A DNA stretch of 64,000 nt, from the NCBI RefSeq assembly GCF_902497775.2, contig NZ_OZ024668.1, positions 4,944,326-5,008,325 on the forward strand, written 5' to 3'. A program made the translations under genes and the position numbers. This document shows, piece after piece, positions 27,991 to 35,788 of this stretch. The stretch's first letter is position 1; each line of letters opens with the position of its first letter. The stretch is from Pseudomonas fluorescens. GTDB lineage: Bacteria > Pseudomonadota > Gammaproteobacteria > Pseudomonadales > Pseudomonadaceae. Below the pieces are notes generated by a model. The model saw only the letters and a list, made by a program, of their open reading frames with translations, was not told the origin of the DNA and searched no databases.

Positions 27991-28977
27991 ATGTCGCGCA
28001 TCAATTTCGCCCGCAAAACTGCAGCCCTCGGCCTGGCCCTGGCGGCCTGCGCCCTGCCTGCTGCCGCCTTCGCCGACGCCGCTGCCGAGCTGTCGCAGAA
28101 GCTGTACAACGAAGTTGGCGAGTACAAGTACGACGAAACCCCGGCGCGCCTGGCCAAGATCCAGGCCCTGCTCGACCAGGGTGCCGACCCGAAAGGCCAG
28201 CCGATGTTCCTGGCAGCCTCCTACAAGATCGTCGCGCCGTTCGAGCTGTTCCTGCCAAAGATCGGTGACGTCAACACGCCAATCCAGGAAAACGGCGAAA
28301 CCCTGCTGCTGTTCGTCCTCAACCAGGCCGAACAGTCGAAGGCCTCCGAGGCCGACCTGCACATGGTCAAGGGCCTGATCAAGGCCGGTGCCAACGTCAA
28401 CGTGCTAGCCCAGGGCGATTCCGCCACGCCGCTGAACACCGCGGCACGCAAGGGCTCACCCGAACTGATCAAGCTGCTGCTGGCTTCTGGCGCCGATGCC
28501 AAGGCCGTCCGGCCGAACGGCTTTACCCCACTGACCGGGCCGGGTGCCTCGAACCTGGAGGTGATCAAGCTGCTGGTGGCTGCCGGCGCCAATCCGTATC
28601 AGGTCACCCTAACCGGCTCGACGCCGCTGCACCATGTGTGCGAACGCGCCTTTGAAATGAACGGCCAGCCCGACCCGCAAGCCGGCCAGCGCATTGCCCT
28701 GCTGCTGAAAAAAGGCAGCTCGATCGATGCCTACCACGAGCAGCACGGCACCTTCCCGGTCGGTACCCCGCTGGAAGAAGCTGCCCGCATGGACAACCCG
28801 GATTGCGTCGCCGCGCTGATCAAGGCCGGCGCCAGCCTGCAGGCACCGGCGTTCCCGGAGAGCTACCTGGCCAAGTACCCACAGGCCAAGCAGAAGACCG
28901 TCCAGGAGTACGTGCTGTCGGCCGCTGAAGAGTCGCCAACCCTGTATACCGAAGAAGTGGTCAAACTGTTCAAGTAA
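27991..28977 (+). CDS. Exported ankyrin-repeat protein
   Basis: 328 residues. A signal peptide (ALGLALAACALPAAAFA, cleavage near residue 29) places it in the periplasm. The rest is ankyrin repeats: ...DSATPLNTAARKGSPELIKLLLASGADAK, PNGFTPLTGPGASNLEVIKLLVAAGANP, GSTPLHHVCERAFE... with LLKKGSSID, and GTPLEEAARMDNPDCVAALIKAGAS. Ankyrin domains bind proteins; the partner is unknown. The ATG at 27991 has AAAGGA upstream. It lies between tonB3 and yqgE, where I recall no gene in P. aeruginosa. A 12-bp hairpin follows. Confidence 0.88.
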   Translation: MSRINFARKTAALGLALAACALPAAAFADAAAELSQKLYNEVGEYKYDETPARLAKIQALLDQGADPKGQPMFLAASYKIVAPFELFLPKIGDVNTPIQENGETLLLFVLNQAEQSKASEADLHMVKGLIKAGANVNVLAQGDSATPLNTAARKGSPELIKLLLASGADAKAVRPNGFTPLTGPGASNLEVIKLLVAAGANPYQVTLTGSTPLHHVCERAFEMNGQPDPQAGQRIALLLKKGSSIDAYHEQHGTFPVGTPLEEAARMDNPDCVAALIKAGASLQAPAFPESYLAKYPQAKQKTVQEYVLSAAEESPTLYTEEVVKLFK

Positions 28978-28989
28978 CCCCGCAGTAAA

Positions 28990-29020
28990 GCTGACAAGGT
29001 GACGCCAGCACCTTGTCAGC
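28990..29020 (+). terminator. Perfect 12-bp hairpin after the ankyrin gene
   Basis: GCTGACAAGGTG (28990-29001) and CACCTTGTCAGC (29009-29020) pair perfectly across a 7-base loop. There is no T run, so it may be a weak or processed terminator. Confidence 0.55.
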
Positions 29021-29048
29021 GTGGCCACTCACCGCCACACTATCAACC

Positions 29049-29618
29049 ATGAAGAACCTCAGCCCGGATTACCTCAAGCATCAGTTCCTGATTGCCATGC
29101 CGCACATGGCCGACCCGAACTTCGCGCAGACCTTGACCTACATCGTCGAGCACAACGCCAATGGGGCGATGGGGCTGGTGGTCAATCGGCCGCTGGAGCT
29201 CAACCTGGCCGATATCCTCGAACAACTGCGCCCGGACGTCGAACCGCCCGCCAGCAGCATTCACCTGCCGATCTACACCGGCGGCCCGGTGCAAACCGAC
29301 CGCGGCTTCGTCCTGCACACCAGTGACCGCACGTTCCAGGCCACCGTCGAGCTCGACGGCCTGTCGCTGACCACCTCCCAGGACGTGCTGTTCGCCATTG
29401 CCGACGGCCTTGGCCCCAAACAGAGCCTGATTACCCTCGGCTATGCCGGCTGGGAAGCCGGGCAACTGGAAGCGGAGCTGGCCGACAACGCCTGGCTGAA
29501 CTGTCCGTTCGACCCCGAGATCATCTTCGGCATGGCCTGCGAGCAGCGCCTTGCCGCCGCCGCGGCGAGCCTGGGGATCAACCTCAGCCTGCTGACCAGC
29601 CAGGCGGGGCACGCCTGA
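29049..29618 (+). CDS. yqgE: YqgE/AlgH family protein (UPF0301)
   Basis: 189 residues, compact, soluble, of the UPF0301 family. Landmarks are HQFLIAMPHMADPNF, NGAMGLVVNRPL, GGPVQTDRGFVLH and the C-terminal NCPFDPEIIFG. Its biochemical role is not established; the P. aeruginosa homologue was named AlgH for an alginate-linked effect. It overlaps yqgF by one base (TGATG), a widely conserved pairing. The ATG at 29049 gives the family N-terminus. Confidence 0.93.
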   Translation: MKNLSPDYLKHQFLIAMPHMADPNFAQTLTYIVEHNANGAMGLVVNRPLELNLADILEQLRPDVEPPASSIHLPIYTGGPVQTDRGFVLHTSDRTFQATVELDGLSLTTSQDVLFAIADGLGPKQSLITLGYAGWEAGQLEAELADNAWLNCPFDPEIIFGMACEQRLAAAAASLGINLSLLTSQAGHA

Positions 29619-30049
29619 TGGCCGAAGTACGCCTACTGCTGGGCTTTGACTATGGCAGCCGCCAGATCGGCGTCGCGGTCGGCCAGGTGATCACCGGCCA
29701 GGCCCGCGAGCTGTGCACCCTCAAGGCGCAAAACGGCACGCCGGACTGGGCCCAGGTGGAAAAACTGATCAAGGAATGGAAGCCCGACGCCCTGGTGGTC
29801 GGCCTGCCCTTGAACATGGACGGCAGCCCCAGCGAGATGAGCGAGCGCGCCGAAAAATTCGCCCGCCGCCTCAATGGCCGTTTCAACCTGCCGGTACACA
29901 CCCACGACGAACGCCTGACCACTTTTGAAGCCAAGGGCGAGCGCATGGCCCGTGGCGGCCAGCGCGGCAGTTACCGCGACAACCCGGTAGATGCCATTGC
30001 CGCCGCCTTGCTGTTGCAGGGCTGGCTGGAGGCCAACACCGGGGCCTGA
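29618..30049 (+). CDS. yqgF: Holliday-junction-resolvase-like YqgF/RuvX, pre-16S rRNA nuclease
   Basis: 143 residues with an RNase H-like fold. LLGFDYGSRQIGVAVG holds the first catalytic Asp, LVVGLPLNMDGS the Pro-Leu loop, and VHTHDERLTTFEA the catalytic Glu; NPVDAIAAALLLQGWL near the C-terminus carries the last Asp. The family matures the 5' end of 16S rRNA. It overlaps yqgE by one base and is followed by pyrR 62 bases on. Confidence 0.93.
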   Translation: MAEVRLLLGFDYGSRQIGVAVGQVITGQARELCTLKAQNGTPDWAQVEKLIKEWKPDALVVGLPLNMDGSPSEMSERAEKFARRLNGRFNLPVHTHDERLTTFEAKGERMARGGQRGSYRDNPVDAIAAALLLQGWLEANTGA

Positions 30050-30111
30050 GACCCGATCATCGCATTCAAGCCGGGCCAGCGCACCGCTCCCCGGCCTCTT
30101 GAGGAGCAAGC

Positions 30112-30630
30112 ATGAGCCTACCCAATCCCGCCGAACTGATCCGGCAGATGGCCGTCGACCTTCGCGCCCATCTGACCCGGCGCGCCATTGCCGAGCCGCG
30201 TTTCATCGGCATCCGCACCGGTGGTGTCTGGGTCGCCCAGGCACTGCTTGAAGAGCTGGGCAGCGACGCCGCCCTGGGCACGCTCGACGTTTCTTTCTAC
30301 CGTGACGACTTCAGCCAGAACGGCCTGCACCCGCAGGTGCGCCCGTCCGACCTGCCGTTCGAAATCGAAGGCCAGCACCTGGTGCTGATCGACGACGTGT
30401 TGATGAGCGGGCGCACCATCCGCGCCGCCCTCAACGAACTGTTCGACTATGGCCGTCCGGCCAGCGTGACCCTGGTCTGCCTGCTCGACCTGGATGCCGG
30501 CGAATTGCCGATCCGGCCGAATGTGGTCGGCGCCACCCTGTCGCTGGCCGCCCATGAACGGGTAAAATTGACCGGACCCGCACCGCTCGCCCTCGAGCGC
30601 CAGGACCTCGCCTCCGCTTCCGCCCTTTAA
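30112..30630 (+). CDS. pyrR: Bifunctional pyr operon regulator / uracil phosphoribosyltransferase PyrR
   Basis: 172 residues, a type I phosphoribosyltransferase. [20 protein letters not shown] is the PRPP loop and [13 protein letters not shown] the N-terminal nucleotide-contacting segment. PyrR makes UMP from uracil and PRPP and, in other bacteria, binds pyr mRNA. It heads pyrR-pyrB-pyrC', with 12 bases to pyrB. The ATG at 30112 has GAGGAG upstream. I see no clear PyrR-binding loop in its leader. Confidence 0.94.
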   Translation: MSLPNPAELIRQMAVDLRAHLTRRAIAEPRFIGIRTGGVWVAQALLEELGSDAALGTLDVSFYRDDFSQNGLHPQVRPSDLPFEIEGQHLVLIDDVLMSGRTIRAALNELFDYGRPASVTLVCLLDLDAGELPIRPNVVGATLSLAAHERVKLTGPAPLALERQDLASASAL

Positions 30631-30642
30631 GAGTCCCCCGCG

Positions 30643-31647
30643 ATGACGCCAATCGACGCCAAGCGCCCGCTGCAGCTCAATGACCAGGGCCAGCTGCGCC
30701 ACTTTCTCTCGCTCGACGGTTTGCCCCGCGAACTGCTGACCGAAATCCTCGACACCGCCGACTCGTTCCTCGAAGTCGGCGCCCGGGCCGTCAAGAAGGT
30801 CCCGTTGCTGCGCGGCAAGACCGTCTGCAACGTGTTCTTCGAGAACTCCACCCGTACCCGCACCACCTTCGAACTGGCCGCCCAGCGGTTGTCGGCAGAC
30901 GTCATTACCCTGAATGTGTCGACTTCCTCGACCAGCAAGGGCGAAACCCTGTTCGACACCCTGCGCAACCTCGAGGCCATGGCCGCCGATATGTTCGTCG
31001 TGCGCCATGGCGACTCGGGCGCCGCGCACTTCATCGCCGAGCACGTGTGCCCGGAGGTGGCGATCATCAACGGCGGCGACGGCCGCCATGCCCACCCGAC
31101 CCAGGGCATGCTCGACATGCTCACCATTCGTCGGCACAAGGGTGGTTTCGAGAACCTCTCGGTGGCCATCGTCGGCGACATCCTGCACTCGCGGGTGGCG
31201 CGCTCGAACATGCTCGCCCTGAAAACCCTGGGCTGCCCGGACATCCGCGTAATCGGCCCGAAAACCTTGCTACCGATCGGTATCGAGCAGTATGGCGTCA
31301 AGGTCTACACCGACCTGGAGCAAGGCCTCAAGGACGTCGACGTGGTGATCATGCTGCGCCTGCAGCGTGAGCGCATGGCCGGCGGCCTGCTGCCCAGCGA
31401 AGGCGAGTTCTACCGCCTGTTCGGCCTGACCACCGCGCGCCTGGCCGGCGCCAAGCCGGATGCCATCGTCATGCACCCGGGCCCGATCAACCGTGGCGTG
31501 GAGATCGAATCGGCAGTGGCCGACGGCGCCCACTCGGTGATCCTCAACCAGGTCACCTACGGCATAGCCGTACGTATGGCGGTGCTGTCCATGGCCATGA
31601 GCGGGCAGACCGCACAACGTCAATTCGAGCAGGAGAACGCCCAGTGA
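30643..31647 (+). CDS. pyrB: Aspartate carbamoyltransferase catalytic chain
   Basis: 334 residues. It condenses aspartate with carbamoyl phosphate in pyrimidine synthesis. The carbamoyl-phosphate motif [13 protein letters not shown] lies near residue 70 and [12 protein letters not shown] near 150. An N-terminal extension of about 25 residues precedes the catalytic core, as in the Pseudomonas dodecameric enzyme, where it contributes to effector binding. The end overlaps the GTG start of pyrC' by four bases. In P. putida the active enzyme is a PyrB6-PyrC'6 complex. Confidence 0.96.
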   Translation: MTPIDAKRPLQLNDQGQLRHFLSLDGLPRELLTEILDTADSFLEVGARAVKKVPLLRGKTVCNVFFENSTRTRTTFELAAQRLSADVITLNVSTSSTSKGETLFDTLRNLEAMAADMFVVRHGDSGAAHFIAEHVCPEVAIINGGDGRHAHPTQGMLDMLTIRRHKGGFENLSVAIVGDILHSRVARSNMLALKTLGCPDIRVIGPKTLLPIGIEQYGVKVYTDLEQGLKDVDVVIMLRLQRERMAGGLLPSEGEFYRLFGLTTARLAGAKPDAIVMHPGPINRGVEIESAVADGAHSVILNQVTYGIAVRMAVLSMAMSGQTAQRQFEQENAQ

Positions 31648-32915
31648 CCCTCAGTATTCTCGGCGCCCGGGTCATCGACCCCCTGAGCGGCCTGGACCAG
31701 ACCACTGACCTGCACATCGATGCCGGCAAGATCATCGCCATCGGCGCCGCCCCGGCAGGCTTCAAGCCGTCACGCAGCATCGACGCCCAGGGCCTGGTGG
31801 CCGCGCCTGGCCTGGTCGACCTCAACGTCGCCCTGCGCGAGCCCGGCTACAGCCGCAAAGGCAGCATCGCCAGCGAAACCCGCGCCGCCGCTGCCGGTGG
31901 CGTCACCAGCCTGTGCTGCCCACCGCAGACCAAGCCGGTGCTGGACACCTCGGCAGTGGCCGAACTGATTCTCGACCGCGCCCGCGAAGCCGGGCACAGC
32001 AAGGTCTACCCGATCGGCGCCCTGAGCAAAGGCCTGGAAGGCGAGCAGCTTGCCGAGCTGATTGCCCTGCGCGACGCCGGCTGCGTGGCCTTCGGCAACG
32101 GCCTCAATGCCTTTGGCAACAACCGCACCCTGGCCCGTGCCCTGGAATACGCGGCGACCTTCGACCTGACGGTGATCTTCCACTCCCAGGACCGCGACCT
32201 GGCCCAGGGTGGCCTGGCCCACGAAGGCGCCATGGCCAGCTTCCTCGGCCTGCCGGGCATTCCGGAAACCGCCGAAACCGTGGCGCTGGCGCGCAACCTG
32301 CTGCTGGTCGAACAGACCGGCGTGCGTGCCCACTTCAGCCAGCTGACCAGCGCCCGCGGCGCGCGGCTGATCGCCCAGGCCCAGGAACTGGGTCTGCCGG
32401 TCACTGCCGACGTTGCCTTGTACCAGCTGATCCTCACCGACGAAGCGCTGCGCGACTTCTCCAGCCTGTACCACGTGCAACCGCCGCTGCGCACCTGCGC
32501 CGACCGTGACGGCCTGCGCTGGGCGGTGAAGTCCGGGGTGATCCAGGCGATTTCCAGCCACCACCAGCCCCATGAGCGTGATGCCAAGCTGGCGCCGTTC
32601 GGTGCCACTGAGCCGGGCATCAGCAGTGTCGAACTGTTGCTGCCGCTGGCCATGACCCTGGTGGAAGATGGCCTGCTGGATCTCCCGACTTTGTTGCAAC
32701 GTTTGTCTGCCGGCCCTGCAGCTGCGCTGCGCCTGCCAGCGGGCGAGCTCAAGGTTGGCAGTGCGGCCGACCTGGTGCTGTTCGACGCCAAGGCCTCGAC
32801 CGTTGCTGGCGAGCAGTGGCGTTCCAAGGGCGACAATTGCCCGTTCATCGGCCACTGCCTGCCGGGCGCGGTGCGTTATACCTTGGTCGATGGGCATATC
32901 AGCCACGAGGCCTGA
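31644..32915 (+). CDS. pyrC': PyrC', inactive dihydroorotase-like subunit of aspartate transcarbamoylase
   Basis: 423 residues of the dihydroorotase type I family. The metal-binding HxH of active enzymes is replaced: the family motif reads [12 protein letters not shown], with N61 and A63 in place of the two His. The protein therefore cannot hold the catalytic zinc. In P. putida it is known as a structural partner needed to assemble PyrB. The GTG start at 31644 overlaps the pyrB stop by four bases, so synthesis is coupled. True dihydroorotase must be encoded elsewhere. Confidence 0.94.
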   Translation: MTLSILGARVIDPLSGLDQTTDLHIDAGKIIAIGAAPAGFKPSRSIDAQGLVAAPGLVDLNVALREPGYSRKGSIASETRAAAAGGVTSLCCPPQTKPVLDTSAVAELILDRAREAGHSKVYPIGALSKGLEGEQLAELIALRDAGCVAFGNGLNAFGNNRTLARALEYAATFDLTVIFHSQDRDLAQGGLAHEGAMASFLGLPGIPETAETVALARNLLLVEQTGVRAHFSQLTSARGARLIAQAQELGLPVTADVALYQLILTDEALRDFSSLYHVQPPLRTCADRDGLRWAVKSGVIQAISSHHQPHERDAKLAPFGATEPGISSVELLLPLAMTLVEDGLLDLPTLLQRLSAGPAAALRLPAGELKVGSAADLVLFDAKASTVAGEQWRSKGDNCPFIGHCLPGAVRYTLVDGHISHEA

Positions 32916-32917
32916 TC

Positions 32918-32973
32918 ATCGCGGGGCAAGCCCACTCCTACGCACTCCTGTAGGAGCGGGCTTGCCCCGCGAT
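32918..32973. repeat. REP element, common subtype
   Basis: ATCGCGGGGCAAGCCCACTCCTAC inverted as GTAGGAGCGGGCTTGCCCCGCGAT. One base in the left arm (CCCACTCC) breaks the perfect pairing. It lies directly after pyrC' and before the heat-shock promoter of hslV. Confidence 0.93.
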
Positions 32974-32997
32974 AGTCACTACCACTCATCCTTCAAG

Positions 32998-33025
32998 GTT
33001 GAAATCTTTCCTACCACCCCCATAT
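32998..33025 (+). promoter_or_regulatory. Predicted sigma-32 heat-shock promoter of hslVU
   Basis: GTTGAAA at 32998-33004, a 13-base spacer, and CCCCATAT at 33018-33025, very close to the RpoH consensus (CTTGAAA and CCCCATnT). It lies 46 bases before the hslV start. Confidence 0.88.
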
Positions 33026-33070
33026 GAGTCTGCATCAGGCATTTTCGCCCCGCTGCGTGGAGACTCTCCC

Positions 33071-33601
33071 TTGACCACCATCGTTTCAGTTCGCCGCCAC
33101 GGCAAAGTCGTCATGGGCGGCGACGGCCAGGTTTCCCTCGGCAACACCGTGATGAAAGGCAACGCCAAGAAGGTCCGCCGCCTGTACCACGGCCAGGTCA
33201 TCGCCGGTTTCGCCGGTGCCACCGCCGACGCTTTCACCCTGTTCGAACGCTTTGAAGGGCAACTGGAAAAACACCAGGGCCATCTGATCCGCGCCGCCGT
33301 GGAGCTGGCCAAGGAATGGCGTACCGACCGTTCCCTGAGCCGCCTGGAAGCCATGCTCGCCGTGGCCAACAAGGACGCATCCTTGATCATCACCGGCAAC
33401 GGTGACGTGGTCGAACCCGAAGACGGCCTGATCGCCATGGGTTCCGGTGGCGGTTACGCCCAGGCCGCCGCCCGCGCCCTGCTGCAAAAGACCGACCTCT
33501 CGGCCCGCGAAATCACCGAAGCCGCGCTGAACATCGCCGGTGACATCTGCGTGTTCACCAACCATAACCTGACCATCGAGGAGCAGGACCTGGCCGAGTA
33601 A
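33071..33601 (+). CDS. hslV: HslV, peptidase subunit of the HslUV protease
   Basis: 176 residues of the proteasome beta family. The mature enzyme begins TTIVSVRR, with the first Thr as the nucleophile exposed after Met removal. The only start that gives this N-terminus is the TTG at 33071, preceded by a GGAG; longer frames would bury the Thr. [22 protein letters not shown] and the [15 protein letters not shown] region are typical. It forms two hexamer rings with HslU and degrades misfolded proteins. The sigma-32 promoter and its neighbour hslU fit heat-shock control. Confidence 0.97.
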   Translation: MTTIVSVRRHGKVVMGGDGQVSLGNTVMKGNAKKVRRLYHGQVIAGFAGATADAFTLFERFEGQLEKHQGHLIRAAVELAKEWRTDRSLSRLEAMLAVANKDASLIITGNGDVVEPEDGLIAMGSGGGYAQAAARALLQKTDLSAREITEAALNIAGDICVFTNHNLTIEEQDLAE

Positions 33602-33616
33602 TTCAGCTGTTCTGGC

Positions 33617-33641
33617 GCCCGGCCACGGTGGCCGGGCTTTT
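33617..33641 (+). terminator. Hairpin with T run between hslV and hslU
   Basis: GCCCGGCCAC (33617-33626) pairs with GTGGCCGGGC (33628-33637) and is followed by TTTT. It may lower read-through so that less HslU than HslV is made, or stabilise the hslV 3' end. Confidence 0.65.
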
Positions 33642-33677
33642 CCACGCTGACTTATCGAGCCAAGGACCATCACTATC

Positions 33678-35015
33678 ATGTCCATGACCCCCCGCGAGAT
33701 CGTCCACGAACTCAATCGCCACATCATCGGCCAGGACGACGCCAAGCGCGCCGTCGCCATCGCCCTGCGCAACCGCTGGCGGCGCATGCAACTGCCGGCC
33801 GAGCTGCGCGTTGAAGTCACGCCGAAGAACATCCTGATGATCGGCCCGACCGGTGTCGGCAAGACCGAGATCGCACGCCGTCTGGCCAAACTGGCCAACG
33901 CGCCGTTCATCAAGGTAGAAGCGACCAAGTTCACCGAAGTCGGCTATGTCGGCCGTGACGTCGAGTCGATCATCCGCGACCTGGCCGATGCCGCGATCAA
34001 GATGCTCCGCGAGCAGGAAATCATCCGTGTCGGCCACCGCGCCGAAGATGCCGCAGAAGAGCGCATCCTCGATGCCCTGCTGCCGCCTGCGCGTACCGGT
34101 TTCAATGAAGACCAGGTGACCAGCCAGGACTCCAACACCCGTCAGCTGTTCCGCAAGCGCCTGCGCGAAGGCCAGCTGGATGACAAAGAGATCGAGATCG
34201 AAGTGGCCGAGGCCGTGGGTGTCGACATTTCTGCGCCGCCGGGCATGGAAGAGATGACCAACCAGCTGCAGAACCTGTTCGCCAACATGGGCAAGGGCAA
34301 GCGCAAGAGCCGCAAGCTCAAGGTCAAGGAAGCACTCAAGCTGGTGCGTGACGAAGAAGCCGGGCGCCTGGTCAACGAAGACGAGCTCAAGGCCAAGGCC
34401 CTGGAAGCGGTCGAGCAGCACGGCATCGTGTTCATCGACGAAATCGACAAGGTCGCCAAGCGCGGCAACGTCGGCGGTGCCGATGTGTCCCGTGAAGGCG
34501 TACAGCGCGACCTGCTGCCGCTGATCGAAGGCTGCACGGTGAACACCAAGCTGGGCATGGTCAAGACCGACCACATCCTGTTCATCGCCTCTGGTGCCTT
34601 CCACCTGAGCAAGCCGAGCGACCTGGTGCCCGAGCTGCAAGGCCGCCTGCCGATTCGCGTCGAACTCAAGGCCCTGAGCCCGGAAGACTTCGAGCGCATC
34701 CTCAGCGAACCGCACGCCTCGCTCACCGAGCAGTACCGTGAACTGCTGAAAACCGAAGGCCTGAACATCGAGTTCCTCGCCGACGGTATCAAGCGCCTGG
34801 CCGAGATTGCCTGGCAGGTTAACGAAAAAACCGAGAACATCGGTGCCCGTCGCCTGCACACCCTGCTCGAGCGTCTGCTCGAAGAGGTGTCGTTCAGCGC
34901 CGGCGACCTGGCCAGCGCCCACAGCGAAGCGCCGATCCGCATCGACGCCGACTACGTCAACAGCCACCTGGGCGAATTGGCGCAGAACGAAGACCTTTCT
35001 CGTTATATTCTGTAA
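33678..35015 (+). CDS. hslU: HslU, ATPase subunit of the HslUV protease
   Basis: 445 residues, an AAA+ unfoldase. Walker A is [14 protein letters not shown] near residue 57, Walker [11 protein letters not shown] near 255, and the I domain lies between them. The extreme C-terminus LSRYIL is the tail that docks into HslV pockets. It unfolds substrates and passes them to HslV. It lies 76 bases after hslV, separated by a hairpin. It is soluble and cytoplasmic. Confidence 0.98.
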   Translation: MSMTPREIVHELNRHIIGQDDAKRAVAIALRNRWRRMQLPAELRVEVTPKNILMIGPTGVGKTEIARRLAKLANAPFIKVEATKFTEVGYVGRDVESIIRDLADAAIKMLREQEIIRVGHRAEDAAEERILDALLPPARTGFNEDQVTSQDSNTRQLFRKRLREGQLDDKEIEIEVAEAVGVDISAPPGMEEMTNQLQNLFANMGKGKRKSRKLKVKEALKLVRDEEAGRLVNEDELKAKALEAVEQHGIVFIDEIDKVAKRGNVGGADVSREGVQRDLLPLIEGCTVNTKLGMVKTDHILFIASGAFHLSKPSDLVPELQGRLPIRVELKALSPEDFERILSEPHASLTEQYRELLKTEGLNIEFLADGIKRLAEIAWQVNEKTENIGARRLHTLLERLLEEVSFSAGDLASAHSEAPIRIDADYVNSHLGELAQNEDLSRYIL

Positions 35016-35033
35016 GCCTCACTCTCTTACAGG

Positions 35034-35054
35034 CAGGGCCGCCTAGCGGCCCTG
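35034..35054. terminator. Short GC hairpin after hslU
   Basis: CAGGGCCGC and GCGGCCCTG (35034-35042 with 35046-35054) form a strong stem with a 3-base loop and no T run, between hslU and the DUF971 gene. Stop or processing site; weak evidence. Confidence 0.4.
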
Positions 35055-35060
35055 AACCAC

Positions 35061-35438
35061 ATGGCCAGACTCCCTAGCGGCATCAACCTGCACAAAGCCT
35101 CCAAGACCCTCACCCTGACCTACGGGCCAGACGAGGTGTACCACCTGCCCGCCGAATTCCTGCGCGTGCACTCCCCCTCCGCCGAGGTCCAGGGCCACGG
35201 CAATCCGATCCTGCAGTACGGCAAGCTCGGCGTTGGCCTGAGCGGGCTGGAACCTGCCGGCCAGTACGCACTGAAACTGACCTTCGACGACGGCCACGAC
35301 AGCGGCCTGTTCACCTGGGAATACCTCGAGCAGCTGTGCCTGCGCCAGGACGAACTCTGGGCAGACTATCTCGATGAGCTGGCCAAGGCCGGAAAATCCC
35401 GCGACCCCAACGAGTCGATCGTCAAGCTGATGCTCTAG
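35061..35438 (+). CDS. DUF971 domain protein (GBBH-like N-terminal domain)
   Basis: 125 residues matching the DUF971 family: LHKASKTLTLTYGPDEVYHLPAEFLRVHSPSAEVQGHG and LTFDDGHDSGLFTWEYL. The same fold forms the N-terminal domain of gamma-butyrobetaine hydroxylase, where it carries a zinc site, but I do not see the full zinc set here. Members often neighbour iron-sulfur assembly genes; here it follows hslU by 45 bases. The function is unknown. Confidence 0.85.
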   Translation: MARLPSGINLHKASKTLTLTYGPDEVYHLPAEFLRVHSPSAEVQGHGNPILQYGKLGVGLSGLEPAGQYALKLTFDDGHDSGLFTWEYLEQLCLRQDELWADYLDELAKAGKSRDPNESIVKLML

Positions 35439-35788
35439 CCCGGGCCCTCCAGGGTTTAGAGCGCATTTTCTAATTCTATTTGCTTGAATGCCTGCACCAC
35501 GGCCAATGAGTGGCCGTCTTGCGCAATACCAAAAAGTCGGGTAACCAATGGATCTGGCAAGCTCCCTGCATCGGATTTAATGCAGGGTCGGGCTGGTATG
35601 TAGAGGTCGCGAGCGAAAGCAGGCAGTCTTCTCACGCAGAAAAAACCCGCAGGGCTCATCGTCGTTTGCATCCGGCCGCAGGACCGCAGTTCGTTATCAC
35701 TGGTCACCCGAGCAGCAGTACCGGGCGTTCGTCTGTGTAACGCGCACAGCCAAACCGGTACTCGTCTCAGGACAACGGAGCGTCGTAG
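35439..35788 (+). other. Regulatory region upstream of phaC1
   Basis: 350 bases with no gene. It has an AT-rich start (35465-35490), three palindromes (35500-35516; 35564-35587, a perfect 8-bp stem CCCTGCAT/ATGCAGGG with an 8-base loop; 35725-35743, GCGTT-N9-AACGC) and a GGAG at 35775-35778 just before phaC1. The last palindrome is the best candidate for the PhaD operator known to lie in this promoter. Confidence 0.6.
35725..35743. promoter_or_regulatory. Candidate PhaD operator
   Basis: A perfect inverted repeat GCGTT-N9-AACGC located 46 bases before the phaC1 start. TetR-type regulators such as PhaD bind short inverted repeats, and PhaD is known to activate phaC1 in P. putida. I did not find the same sequence upstream of phaI, so the assignment is tentative. 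Confidence 0.35.

Noticed and set aside
30050..30111. Possible PyrR-binding attenuator before pyrR
   Set aside because: The 62-base gap has no convincing antiterminator/terminator pair or anti-loop, so I do not call it.
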